From assembly GCF_005886105.2 (NCBI RefSeq), contig NZ_PNCO02000001.1, positions 248,001-312,000 of the forward strand: a stretch of 64,000 bases of DNA, written 5' to 3'. The notes under the pieces are model-generated. The model did not search any database. It was not told the DNA's origin and saw nothing but the letters and a program-made list of their open reading frames with translations. Shown here one piece after another: positions 46,706-54,996 of the stretch (the first letter of the stretch is position 1; each line of letters begins with the position of its first letter). Position numbers and translations under genes: made by a program. The stretch is from Pseudoalteromonas galatheae (GTDB lineage: Bacteria > Pseudomonadota > Gammaproteobacteria > Enterobacterales > Alteromonadaceae).

Positions 46706-47383
46706 ATGAAAACTCATTTAGGCAGACGAGCATTTTCCTCTATGGAACTTCATACCTTGTTCAATGGCTATATTTACTCTGATGAAAAGCTAAAGCGTGA
46801 ACAGCCTAAGCATTGGCACTTTTGGTTGCCTTTGCTGAGTTATTACACCGGTGCGTATAGTGATGAAATTGGCTCACTTACCCTGGATGATGTTTATTAC
46901 GAAGGCCATGTTCATGTATTTCACTTTAACACCCACGGTAAAATTCAACCACGAGTGGTGCCCATTCATCCTGCACTATGGCAAGCTGGACTGGAACAAT
47001 ATCTAGCATTAGTAAAACAGCTAGGAGAGCGGCGTATTATGTTCGATTTACCTGCGAAAACTGGTCGTTATAGCGAGAAGGTCAGAATTTGGTTTTCTGG
47101 AGAAGGTGAAAGACAAGGATATCTACAAAAATGTGGTTTACCCAATGTTGATCAGCAAGGTATGAAAACTGCTATTAGTAGTATGAGGTTGAACTTTGAA
47201 CAACAGATCCGCATCTCAGCTATTCAACTTGGTAGCAAAGCCAGTTTTCAGTATTTGCTTGGATTGAAAGAGGATGGTCATGAGGTTGAGCAGCCGCCTC
47301 TCACGATACTCAAACAAGTGATATCTCCCATACGCGTTATTAACCCAAATATAACGTGGCAACGATTTCTAGAGCGTCATTAA
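46706..47383 (+). CDS. Tyrosine-recombinase-like protein lacking catalytic residues
   Basis: A 225-aa protein that aligns by eye with the C-terminal catalytic domain of phage-type integrases. ELHTLFNGY, then HWHFWLPLLSYYTGAYSDEI, RVVPIHPALWQAG and QYLLGLKEDG follow the order of that domain. Key residues are changed: the box I arginine (TGAR) is Tyr51, the HxxR histidine is Ser158 (SSMR), the LLGH histidine is Leu, and no nucleophilic Tyr is found before PPLTILKQVI. The N-terminal arm and core-binding domains are absent. The reading frame is intact, so it may be a retained non-recombinase DNA-binding protein. It is convergent with the RHH gene. Confidence 0.6.
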   Translation: MKTHLGRRAFSSMELHTLFNGYIYSDEKLKREQPKHWHFWLPLLSYYTGAYSDEIGSLTLDDVYYEGHVHVFHFNTHGKIQPRVVPIHPALWQAGLEQYLALVKQLGERRIMFDLPAKTGRYSEKVRIWFSGEGERQGYLQKCGLPNVDQQGMKTAISSMRLNFEQQIRISAIQLGSKASFQYLLGLKEDGHEVEQPPLTILKQVISPIRVINPNITWQRFLERH

Positions 47384-47392
47384 TTGTAGTAA

Positions 47393-47683
47393 TCAGTTAC
47401 TACCACTTTGCAGATCGAGTGTATTACTATTTGCAAGGTAGGTTAAACATGTGACACGCAACATAGACGCCAAATTTTTGATCTCACCATGACGCTCAAT
47501 TACTTCTTGATAAAGTGTCGAAATAAACTCGGAAAGTGTTAATTGTTCACTTTGCGCGATGGTTTCTAAAACTTGCCAAGTTTCATTTTCTAAGGCGAGG
47601 CTAGTCACTACACCTTGAATGCGAATTGAACGTTTGACCACCTTATAGCGGTGGGGGGCGGTTGATGCGTAGAGCTCACACAT
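47393..47683 (-). CDS. Ribbon-helix-helix (RHH_4-like) small regulator
   Basis: A 96-aa protein with VVKRSIRIQGVVTSLALENETWQVLETIAQ, split by eye into the beta-strand KRSIRIQGVVTSLAL and the helices following it. This matches the RHH_4 group of ribbon-helix-helix DNA-binding domains. QLTLSEFISTLYQEV is the second helix. The frame is open to 47752 but ATG at 47683 with GGA 6 nt upstream is preferred, because the longer frame runs into the divergent gene. It starts 21 nt from the start of the VOC gene on the other strand, so both share a very short regulatory region. Possible autoregulator. Confidence 0.7.
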   Translation of the reverse strand: MCELYASTAPHRYKVVKRSIRIQGVVTSLALENETWQVLETIAQSEQLTLSEFISTLYQEVIERHGEIKNLASMLRVTCLTYLANSNTLDLQSGSN

Positions 47684-47704
47684 ATTGATTCCAAAGGTAA
47701 AGTA

Positions 47705-48100
47705 ATGGCAAAAATGATCCACACTATGGTCAGAGTAAAAGATGCAGAACAATCAGTTAAATTCTATCATGATGTATTTGCATTGGCAGTGAAGCGACGT
47801 ATAGATTTCTCTAACTTTTCTCTTATCTACCTTGGTAATGATGAAACCTCGTTTGAATTGGAGCTCACTTGGAACCATGATGTCGCTGAAGAATATACGC
47901 TAGGTAATGGTTATGGGCACCTGGCGTTTGTTGTGGACGACTTAGCCGCGGTTTTTAATCAAGCCCAAGAGAAAGGTTACCAGCCAAAAGAAATAAAGGA
48001 TTTTTATAATCAAAGTATATTAGTTGCTAGATTCTTTTTTATTAAAGATCCCGATGGTTATGATATTGAAGTTATCGAAAGAAGTGATGTGTATCGGTAG
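47705..48100 (+). CDS. gloA: Glyoxalase I-like VOC protein
   Basis: Lactoylglutathione lyase family, which isomerises the hemithioacetal of methylglyoxal and glutathione. IHTMVRVKDAEQSVKFY opens the first beta-alpha-beta module, FELELTWNHDV and YGHLAFVVDDL follow, and FFFIKDPDGYDIEVIE ends it. Metal ligands are in place: His6, Glu53, His72 and Glu122, close to His5, Glu56, His74 and Glu122 of E. coli GloA. It has 131 aa, typical. Other VOC enzymes share this fold, so the substrate is likely but not certain. It is divergent from the RHH gene with a 21-nt gap between start codons. Confidence 0.8.
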   Translation: MAKMIHTMVRVKDAEQSVKFYHDVFALAVKRRIDFSNFSLIYLGNDETSFELELTWNHDVAEEYTLGNGYGHLAFVVDDLAAVFNQAQEKGYQPKEIKDFYNQSILVARFFFIKDPDGYDIEVIERSDVYR

Positions 48101-48197
48101 TAACGGATTTACTCCGCACCAAAGGTGGTCGATCTCGACATAAAATGGTTAAAGGAGTTGTGGCGTAAAGGCATGAAAACAATCGCGGTCCAAAGTT

Positions 48198-48229
48198 GCT
48201 GCTACGAATTTCCGTAAATTTGTAGCAGC
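48198..48229. repeat. REP-like hairpin between gloA-like gene and galU
   Basis: GCTGCTACGAA (48198-48208) and TTTGTAGCAGC (48219-48229) form a stem. The right arm extends as GTAGCAGCGGGTTTAGCCC (48222-48240), an exact inverted copy of 39839-39857. It lies in the 162-nt gap between two convergent genes. A further GTAG-headed relative starts at 48096. Confidence 0.65.
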
Positions 48230-48262
48230 GGGTTTAGCCCTCAGTAAATTAAGACGCGATAC

Positions 48263-49144
48263 TTAATTGATTAGCGTGTTTAAAAATTGTGAAAACTCTT
48301 CACCTAATTGCTCATCGCGAATCGCATATTCAACAATGGCTTTAAGGTAACCAAGCTTATCGCCACAATCGTGCGAACGACCACTCATATGAAAAGCCTC
48401 AACGGTTTCCTGTTCCATCAGCATATCGATAGCATCGGTTAATTGGATCTCTCCACCAGCTCCAACTGGCGTTTTTCTTAGCAGTGGCCAAATGTTTTTA
48501 GAAAGCACATAGCGGCCAACAACTGCTAGGTTAGAAGGGGCTTCTTCTACAGCTGGCTTTTCTACCATATGCTTTATTGCACTACTTTCACCTGGGCGTA
48601 GCGACACACCATTGATATCAGCGATACCGTACTTGCAAACATCCTGCTGTGGCACTGGCTCTAGCATGATTTGGCTGGCTTTAGTATGGTCAAAGCGAGA
48701 TAACATTGCAGCTAAATTTTCTTTTCCTTGATCGGCAGTGTATTCATCTAAAATCACATCGGGCAGTACAACAACAAAATCATTATCCCCAACGATAGGT
48801 TGTGCACATAAAACAGCATGACCGAGACCTTTGGCTTCACCCTGACGGACGTGCATAATCGTAACATCTTCAGGACAAATAGAACGGACCTCGTCTAAAA
48901 GCTTACGTTTTACACGTTTTTCGAGTGTTGCCTCTAGCTCAAAGCTAGTATCAAAGTGGTTCTCAATTGCATTTTTTGACGAGTGAGTCACTAACACAAT
49001 TTCTTTTATGCCCGCAGCAACACACTCTTTCACTATATATTGAATCAGTGGTTTATCTACCAAAGGTAACATTTCTTTAGGAATGGCTTTGGTCATAGGA
49101 AGCATCCTTGTTCCTAACCCAGCGACTGGGATCACTGCTTTCAT
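48263..49144 (-). CDS. galU: UTP-glucose-1-phosphate uridylyltransferase
   Basis: Makes UDP-glucose, the precursor of UDP-GlcA (via Ugd) and of other surface sugars. The N-terminus [20 protein letters not shown], continuing with PKEMLP, has the G-x-G-T-R nucleotide loop. [11 protein letters not shown] holds the Mg-binding Asp, and MVEKP and [16 protein letters not shown] are family signatures. It has 293 aa, standard. ATG at 49144 is preceded by GGAGAT. It is transcribed opposite to the polysaccharide operon and ends in a REP-like region. Confidence 0.96.
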   Translation of the reverse strand: MKAVIPVAGLGTRMLPMTKAIPKEMLPLVDKPLIQYIVKECVAAGIKEIVLVTHSSKNAIENHFDTSFELEATLEKRVKRKLLDEVRSICPEDVTIMHVRQGEAKGLGHAVLCAQPIVGDNDFVVVLPDVILDEYTADQGKENLAAMLSRFDHTKASQIMLEPVPQQDVCKYGIADINGVSLRPGESSAIKHMVEKPAVEEAPSNLAVVGRYVLSKNIWPLLRKTPVGAGGEIQLTDAIDMLMEQETVEAFHMSGRSHDCGDKLGYLKAIVEYAIRDEQLGEEFSQFLNTLIN

Positions 49145-49370
49145 ATCATCTCCGGTTTAAATCTTGCTGCCTTTTTTTAATTTAGCCCGCAATTCTAACC
49201 AGAATAAGTAAAGTTGCAAACGAATTTCTGTTGCAATATGTACAGTTGCTTATGAAAACCTGACTTTTAGCAGTCAAGAGTGTGGTGTTTGAGCTGGTTG
49301 TAGAGCTTACAAGCTTAAGTAAATCTTGTGCTTCAGGATTATATAGCTCGATATCTAAGTTTGCGCAAAA

Positions 49371-49388
49371 AAGCCCCTTTCGGGGCTT
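49371..49388 (-). terminator. Intrinsic terminator of the S8 protease gene
   Basis: AAGCCCC, loop TTTC, GGGGCTT. On the minus strand the stem is followed by TTTT from the plus-strand A-run at 49367-49370, 26 nt after the protease stop codon. Confidence 0.85.
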
Positions 49389-49413
49389 CAATTAACCTTT
49401 AGATATGGAATAA

Positions 49414-51912
49414 TTAAAAGTTAACTGTGATTTCATTCGAGCAGATATCACCAGATTGGCACACTTTATAGGTGTAACTAGTCGCTTCTAAATTACGCGA
49501 GAAGTCTCTGAATTTACCCGAGTTTGTTACTGTATCAATAGCTTGCCCATCACGGTAAATTGTCACGGTGTCAGCACTGCTACCTTGCCATGCTAGCTCT
49601 ACACGGATAAATCCTAAACGAGATTTATTGACGCGAGCAACGGATAATTCAATCTCATCAGCGCTCACCACAACAGACTGTGTAGTTGTGTTGCTGTTGC
49701 CTTCACTGTCAGTTACTGTTAATTCAACGCTGTACTCACCAGAGGCTGCAAATTCGTGAATTGGACTTGCGTCTGTGCTGATGCTGCCATCGCCAAAATC
49801 CCATACCCAGCTAACGATATCATCATTAGGATCACGGCTTTCATCCGTAAATGCTACCGAAAGACCAGATGCGACAAAACTAAAGCCCGCAACAGGAGGT
49901 TGAGGTGACGCTTCACCTAGGCCCGTTAGGTTTAGTGTCCAGCTGTTCAATGTACCTGTATCGATACCTGCATTATCTGAGACAGACAATGTCCAATCAC
50001 CTGTTGCAACTTCACCATTAAATGCAGCAGAGTTAAAGGTTTGGTTAATATTATCTGTACCGCCACCTTGACGGTTATGCAGTGTTGCCACTGTACCCGC
50101 AGGAGAAGTAAGCGTAACAATTAAGTCGCCGATGTAGGTGTGTGTAATATCCACTAAGGTATTGCTATCAAATACAGTAACGGTGTCAGCCACAGTGATC
50201 ACAGAAGTAATTCCTGAAGTATCGTTATCTGGAATGTCTACCGTGGTAGTATTTTCATAGCTGAAATCACTTAACCCTTGAGGTAATACATACAGTCCTA
50301 CTTGCTCTTGATCCGCAAGCTCGCCAGATGTTGCGTTAAGTGTAAAGCTATACTCGCCCCACTGAGTTGAAGCCGTAGTAGGTACTGAAAGAGTTACTGT
50401 ATCACCTGGCATTGCAGTAGTCGCAGACAGCGTTGCACCTGCAATTGGTGAAGTAACAGACAAGTCAATGGTGCCCTGCCAGTCAGCGACAGAAGCAAAT
50501 GTAAATTCATATGTTGCTGTATCGCCAGCAGTGATTTCTTGATTTGCAGGGCGAGCTGATACTCTAAAGCCTGGCTCTGGATCTGCATCAATTACTGCTT
50601 GATTCACATTTAAGCGCTTACCAGATACAGTCTTGTCGGTAAGATCAGCATTGGCATCCCCACTTTGCATTAGCAAGTTTTTAAGCTCAACTGCGGTAAG
50701 TGTTGGGTTGATTGAAAGTACTAGAGCCGCTGCGCCTGCAACGTGAGGCGTCGCCATTGAGGTGCCTGAATAGCTTGAATAACCGCCACCAGGAACGGTA
50801 GATAAAATAGCACTACCCGGTGCGCCCATGTCTACAGACGTTAGACCCCATTGTGAAAATGAAGACATCGCGTCAGTGTGTGTTGTACTTGCGATAGAGA
50901 ATACGCTGTCGTGCTCGTAACTTGAAGGATAGTGAGGGTTTACATCGTTATCTACTGCGCTGTTACCTGCTGCGGCAACAAATAAAATGTCCGCATTTTC
51001 ACTTGCAGTGATCGCATCAGAAAGTGCTTGGCTAAAGCCACCGCCGCCCCAACTGTTATTAGTAACGCGAACGTTATGACCTGCATTTTTAAGTGCAACC
51101 ATATAGTCAATACATTCAATCGCATCAGAAGTTGAGCCTGAGCCTGATGCATCTAAGAATTTACACCCCACGATAGACACTTCATGGTTTACACCAGCAA
51201 CGCCCGTCGCATCATTACCAGACGCACCAATAGTACCAGATACGTGCGTGCCGTGACCTTGGTCATCCATTGGGTCACCACTGCCTGTGATAGCATTAAT
51301 ACCGAAAACATCATCAACATAGCCATTACCATCGTTGTCGATGCCATCACCTGCGACTTCACCTGGATTGCGCCATGCATTTGCTGCAAGGTCTGGGTGT
51401 GTATAATCAACACCTGTGTCAATAACACCGACGATCACGTCACGTGAGCCGATAGTGATATCCCATGCTTCAGGCGCATCGATGTCAGCATCTGCTGTAC
51501 CACCTGTTTGACCTGTGTTATGCATACCCCAAAGCTCATCAAAACGGCTATCATCCGGAATACCTAACGCTTTTACTTGATAATCAGGTTCAACATAAGC
51601 GATTGCTGGGTGTGCTGCTAACTTTTCGATAGCCTGCTTCGCTGTAATACCGTCTAATTTAAAGTTTGCTAAACGACCCTGTAAAACGTGACGGTATTTG
51701 TCATCTACACCGTCGGCGTTCAGATCAGATATTTTCGCTTTAACTAGATTTCTTGCATTGGCACGAAGTGCTGCAGAAGTATTCTCTTTAAACACAACTA
51801 GGATGCTGTCATCAGCAGTTGCTGTTGTAGTTTCAATTTGAACTGCTGCTTGAGCAGTAAAAGCAAGTGCAGGTAGCAAAGCCAAAGACAATGCAGAAAG
51901 TTTTGATCTCAT
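49414..51912 (-). CDS. Secreted S8 (subtilisin) serine protease with P-domain and PKD domain
   Basis: Extracellular protease of 832 aa. Signal peptide LSLALLPALAFTAQA, then an I9-like propeptide to about residue 115. The catalytic triad lies in VIVGVIDTGVDYTHPDL (Asp165), DQGHGTHVSGTIG (His220) and YSGTSMATPHVAG (Ser385). A Ca-binding DGIDNDGNGYVDD loop is inserted in the catalytic domain. A proprotein-convertase P-domain follows (THTYIGDLIVTLTSP to TLNSWTLNLTG), then a PKD domain (VAGFSF to TTTQSVVV) and a C-terminal FN3-like sandwich. ATG at 51912 with AAAGG upstream is preferred over 51954. It is divergent from the curlin gene. It probably degrades exogenous protein; a role in matrix turnover is inferred. 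Confidence 0.9.
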   Translation of the reverse strand: MRSKLSALSLALLPALAFTAQAAVQIETTTATADDSILVVFKENTSAALRANARNLVKAKISDLNADGVDDKYRHVLQGRLANFKLDGITAKQAIEKLAAHPAIAYVEPDYQVKALGIPDDSRFDELWGMHNTGQTGGTADADIDAPEAWDITIGSRDVIVGVIDTGVDYTHPDLAANAWRNPGEVAGDGIDNDGNGYVDDVFGINAITGSGDPMDDQGHGTHVSGTIGASGNDATGVAGVNHEVSIVGCKFLDASGSGSTSDAIECIDYMVALKNAGHNVRVTNNSWGGGGFSQALSDAITASENADILFVAAAGNSAVDNDVNPHYPSSYEHDSVFSIASTTHTDAMSSFSQWGLTSVDMGAPGSAILSTVPGGGYSSYSGTSMATPHVAGAAALVLSINPTLTAVELKNLLMQSGDANADLTDKTVSGKRLNVNQAVIDADPEPGFRVSARPANQEITAGDTATYEFTFASVADWQGTIDLSVTSPIAGATLSATTAMPGDTVTLSVPTTASTQWGEYSFTLNATSGELADQEQVGLYVLPQGLSDFSYENTTTVDIPDNDTSGITSVITVADTVTVFDSNTLVDITHTYIGDLIVTLTSPAGTVATLHNRQGGGTDNINQTFNSAAFNGEVATGDWTLSVSDNAGIDTGTLNSWTLNLTGLGEASPQPPVAGFSFVASGLSVAFTDESRDPNDDIVSWVWDFGDGSISTDASPIHEFAASGEYSVELTVTDSEGNSNTTTQSVVVSADEIELSVARVNKSRLGFIRVELAWQGSSADTVTIYRDGQAIDTVTNSGKFRDFSRNLEATSYTYKVCQSGDICSNEITVNF

Positions 51913-52536
51913 TATTAATAACCTTTTAATTTCAAGCGTATAAACAATACGCAATTTTTGAGTTGGTAATTTTCTGGTAGTGGCTGTGGTCTTTTTGGCA
52001 ACGCATTAAAACCTAGACCTAGATATAGACCTGTGCAATGTAAAAAAAGCGTTAATCTAAAAATTCAGGATTTTTTATTGGTTGGGTGTCTTTTTCTCAA
52101 GCTAATTAATTCTTTTTTGTGAGGGAGTGTGACGGGCAGAAGTTTGAAGTTTGATCATACTTTTTTGGTAGATTCATTTTTCTACCGTAATTTTATGTGA
52201 TTTTTAACGCTTAGGGATATGAAAAATATAAGGTATTTTTTTCGTAAAATGTTCTTATTTATCTTCAGTTGTTCCCAACTTAGAGTTGAAGGTGAAAAGA
52301 CGTAATAAAATATATCATTTCATCATTTTGTTATGATGGACTTGATATAGATTATGTTTTCTCACGAAATGTAACACTCTGGTAACTGGCACAGGTGGGA
52401 GCGGCTCAGATAAATGAGTCATAACAGGACGTTAGTTAAGTGGAAAGTTGCGGTTGGCTGAGTCCGGCAACAACTCAAGGCCTGCACGGAACACTTAATT
52501 GAAAAAATAATATAATAAATCTCTAAGGAGAACAGT
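51913..52536 (+). other. Intergenic region between protease and curlin genes
   Basis: 624 nt of mostly AT-rich DNA without a gene, expected to contain two divergent promoters. A repeated CCTAGACCTAGA stretch is at about 52010-52030. A hairpin with GTTGC-GG and CCG-GCAAC arms lies near 52447-52471 in the curlin leader. AAGGAG (52525-52530) is the curlin ribosome binding site. No confident promoter boxes are named. Confidence 0.45.
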
Positions 52537-54060
52537 GTGAAGTTTTCTAAATCTATCGTGAGTTGCGCTATCGCGCTTGCGTTAACCCATTCAATTACAG
52601 CACATGCTGAGGCAAAATCAGATAATAAAGCGCTTTCTACTTCTGCACTTTCACAAGTGGAGCGTGCAAGTGGAACAAGTAACGAACTCAAACTCTCACA
52701 AACTTCAGGTAGCCAAGGTGGTAACGAGTTAGCTTCGGTGCAGCTGGGTACTTCTAACCTGACAGATGTGACTACGATTGGCGACAATAATATTACTGAG
52801 GCCGATCAGAATGGTACTGGTAACGTCGCTATTGTGACGACCACTGGTAACAACAATAACCAAGTATATAGTCAAGATGGTGAAGCAAACGGCGCATTAA
52901 CGGAAGTTACTGGCGACGACAATGCGATTGACGTTCAGCAGTCAGGTAGTGGAGTCCTTGGGATCAACAACGAAGCCATCAATGTTATTAATGGCGATCA
53001 AAATACCATTACGGTATCTCAAGGCTCTGGTGGTCAATGGTTTTACAACCTTGATATGCAGGGCAGCCAAAACGAGATATCAGCAACACAAGCTGGTATG
53101 TGGAACGAGGCCACTCTTGAGTCAGTACAAGGTGATATGAACCAAATTACCTTGGACCAAAATGGTCTATATAACCAATATAAAGTGGTTAGCCTACAAG
53201 GGAATGAAAACGAAATTGAGTCGAGTCAGAACGGCAACTTCAACGTTATTGCTGTAGAGACCGTGATTGGTGATGACAACCAGGTTGAGATTGAGCAATC
53301 GGAAGGTGATAGCAATACGGTTAACGTATTTGAAATTACTGGAAACAATAATGAGTTTAGTATCGATCAGGAAGGCTCAACTAACACCTTTGCATCAGAT
53401 CTATTAGTTGGTAACGACAACGAAGTGACGACTGAGCAGCGTGGTGACGAGAATAAAGTTCAAGCTGATGTTGTTGGTAATGATAACGAATTTACCGCAA
53501 TGCAAATCGGTAATGGCAACGAGATGTACCTTGGGGTTGCTGGTGAAAACAATGAGTTCTCAGCGACTCAAGTGGGTGACGCGAACATTGCACATGTTGC
53601 GAACTTCAACGGTAATGATAACGATATTGATGTTACTCAGACTGGGGCTGAGAACGAGGTGATTGTACAGTCTTCTTACCCAGACGTTAGCCTTGCAAGT
53701 AATGATAATACCGTTGATATTTCACAAAGTGGCACTGGTAATGGTGTGGCCCTTACCATGAGCAGTGTGGTTGATAGTAGTTCAAACCAAGTAGATATTG
53801 CGCAATCAGGCGAATTTAACGCGATCGATTTAATGCTTGAAGGCAGCCGCAATATGTTAGACATCACACAAAATGGTAGTAACAACTTTGTGATGGGGAT
53901 GGGCTCAGAGGCATTTATTATTAACGGTGATGATAATGCATTTACAGTAAGCCAAATTGGTGACGGCAACTTAGTCCAAGGTGGAATTACAGGTAGTGGT
54001 CAAAACATTACCGTAACTCAAGTTGGTGACAACAACGTTGCTACAATTACTCAGCAGTGA
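52537..54060 (+). CDS. Giant curlin (CsgA/CsgB-type amyloid subunit)
   Basis: Predicted extracellular amyloid fibre subunit. The signal peptide (SIVSCAIALALTHSITAHA) is followed by about 20 curlin repeats. Their core is N-x5-Q spaced by about 20-25 residues, e.g. NTITVSQ, NEISATQ, NQITLDQ, NQVEIEQ, NEFSIDQ, NTVDISQ, NMLDITQ. Glutamine and asparagine positions match the ladder of CsgA. At 507 aa it is over three times the length of E. coli CsgA (about 150 aa, five repeats) and very acidic. GTG start at 52537 with AAGGAG 6 nt upstream. No separate csgA/csgB pair is seen nearby, so this protein may serve as both nucleator and fibre. A terminator separates it from csgE. Confidence 0.88.
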   Translation: MKFSKSIVSCAIALALTHSITAHAEAKSDNKALSTSALSQVERASGTSNELKLSQTSGSQGGNELASVQLGTSNLTDVTTIGDNNITEADQNGTGNVAIVTTTGNNNNQVYSQDGEANGALTEVTGDDNAIDVQQSGSGVLGINNEAINVINGDQNTITVSQGSGGQWFYNLDMQGSQNEISATQAGMWNEATLESVQGDMNQITLDQNGLYNQYKVVSLQGNENEIESSQNGNFNVIAVETVIGDDNQVEIEQSEGDSNTVNVFEITGNNNEFSIDQEGSTNTFASDLLVGNDNEVTTEQRGDENKVQADVVGNDNEFTAMQIGNGNEMYLGVAGENNEFSATQVGDANIAHVANFNGNDNDIDVTQTGAENEVIVQSSYPDVSLASNDNTVDISQSGTGNGVALTMSSVVDSSSNQVDIAQSGEFNAIDLMLEGSRNMLDITQNGSNNFVMGMGSEAFIINGDDNAFTVSQIGDGNLVQGGITGSGQNITVTQVGDNNVATITQQ

Positions 54061-54071
54061 TTGAGTAATAA

Positions 54072-54098
54072 ATGAGAGGCCCTGTGCCTCTCATTTTT
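54072..54098 (+). terminator. Intrinsic terminator between curlin gene and csgE
   Basis: ATGAGAGGC (54072-54080), loop CCTGT, GCCTCTCAT (54086-54094), then TTTT. A 9-bp stem placed between the fibre gene and the secretion genes, so it should reduce csgEFG transcription relative to the curlin. Confidence 0.85.
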
Positions 54099-54158
54099 CT
54101 CTACTTAATTCAGATAAATATTGAGTTTCCATACCTCTCGAGTTGTGAGTAATCCACG

Positions 54159-54548
54159 ATGATAAGAAAAATAATACTCTTGAGTGCTTTGCTTTGTTTG
54201 CCTGCTTCACTAAGTGCTCGAGAAGATGTAGAGATTGATGGTTTAGTCATAGATCAAAGTATAAGTCGATTTGGACACCAATTTTACTTTCAGTTTTCAC
54301 AACTTTGGAGAGATGTTCCCAATACGTCTGGGATCAATATTACAGTGAAGGAAACGGTATTACCTCGAGCCGGCACTCGACTTGAGGTATTAATGAATAA
54401 TCGAGCAGTCTACGCGACAGCAATGGGAAGAAGAGGCGGCTCCGTTGATGAGCGAGTCGAAACTGCTATTTTCACCATTATGGATGCAATGGCAAGAGAG
54501 CAATATCAGCAAAGTGGTTCAGAAGATTTGGCAGCAAGTGGGTGGTAA
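54159..54548 (+). CDS. csgE: Curli secretion cap protein CsgE
   Basis: Periplasmic adaptor that guides curlin to the CsgG pore. The signal peptide is IILLSALLCLPASLSA, cleaved before REDVEIDG. Mature features are LVIDQSISRFGHQFYFQFSQ, then LWRD, and a conserved Arg-rich LPRAGTRLEVLMNNRAVY. It has 129 aa, as expected. It follows the terminator 98 nt after the curlin stop. csgF starts 1 nt after its stop codon. Confidence 0.92.
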   Translation: MIRKIILLSALLCLPASLSAREDVEIDGLVIDQSISRFGHQFYFQFSQLWRDVPNTSGINITVKETVLPRAGTRLEVLMNNRAVYATAMGRRGGSVDERVETAIFTIMDAMAREQYQQSGSEDLAASGW

Positions 54549-54549
54549 C

Positions 54550-54996
54550 ATGACAATAATAAAAACAACAATCGTGTGTGCTGGGTTAATGTTAATTGGT
54601 GCAAATGTGACAGCGACGGAACTCGTTTATAAACCAATTAATCCAGCATTTGGGGGTAACCCGCTAAACGCCAATATGTTACTGAGTAAAGCGCAATCTC
54701 AAAATAAGCACAGAGCGCCAATCATAGAAAAAACCTATGATGAAAAGTTTCAAGAGTCGCTTGAGCGTACCTATCTCAACCGTTTGGTGAGAGAGATCAC
54801 GGATGTGGCGTTTGGTGAAGATATTCAAGACAGTATCTTTAATCAAGACGCGACATTTATGAGTGGCGACTATCAAATCCAAGTGATCACCAGCACACCC
54901 GACACAATCACAGTGAGAATAACGAATACAGCATCGGGTGAGGAAACCATTCTGGAAGTACCTAGGTTTGCCTCATCGGCTGGTGGAGGATATTAA
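54550..54996 (+). CDS. csgF: Curli assembly factor CsgF
   Basis: Outer-surface partner of CsgG that anchors the nucleator. The mature N-terminus is ELVYKPINPAFGGNPLNANM, with the conserved N-P-x-F-G-G-N-P pattern that inserts in the CsgG channel. The signal peptide ends VTA. The frame is open from 54445 inside csgE, but ATG at 54550, 1 nt after the csgE stop, gives the correct signal sequence and a 148-aa protein. csgG starts at the next base after its stop. Confidence 0.93.
   Translation: MTIIKTTIVCAGLMLIGANVTATELVYKPINPAFGGNPLNANMLLSKAQSQNKHRAPIIEKTYDEKFQESLERTYLNRLVREITDVAFGEDIQDSIFNQDATFMSGDYQIQVITSTPDTITVRITNTASGEETILEVPRFASSAGGGY

Noticed and set aside
46706..47383. Active integrase marking a genomic island
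   Set aside because: Catalytic residues are missing, the DNA-binding N-terminus is absent, and no tRNA or direct-repeat attachment sites were seen around it.
49182..49391. 69-codon minus-strand frame between galU and the protease
   Set aside because: It contains the protease terminator hairpin and has no recognisable domain; treated as intergenic.
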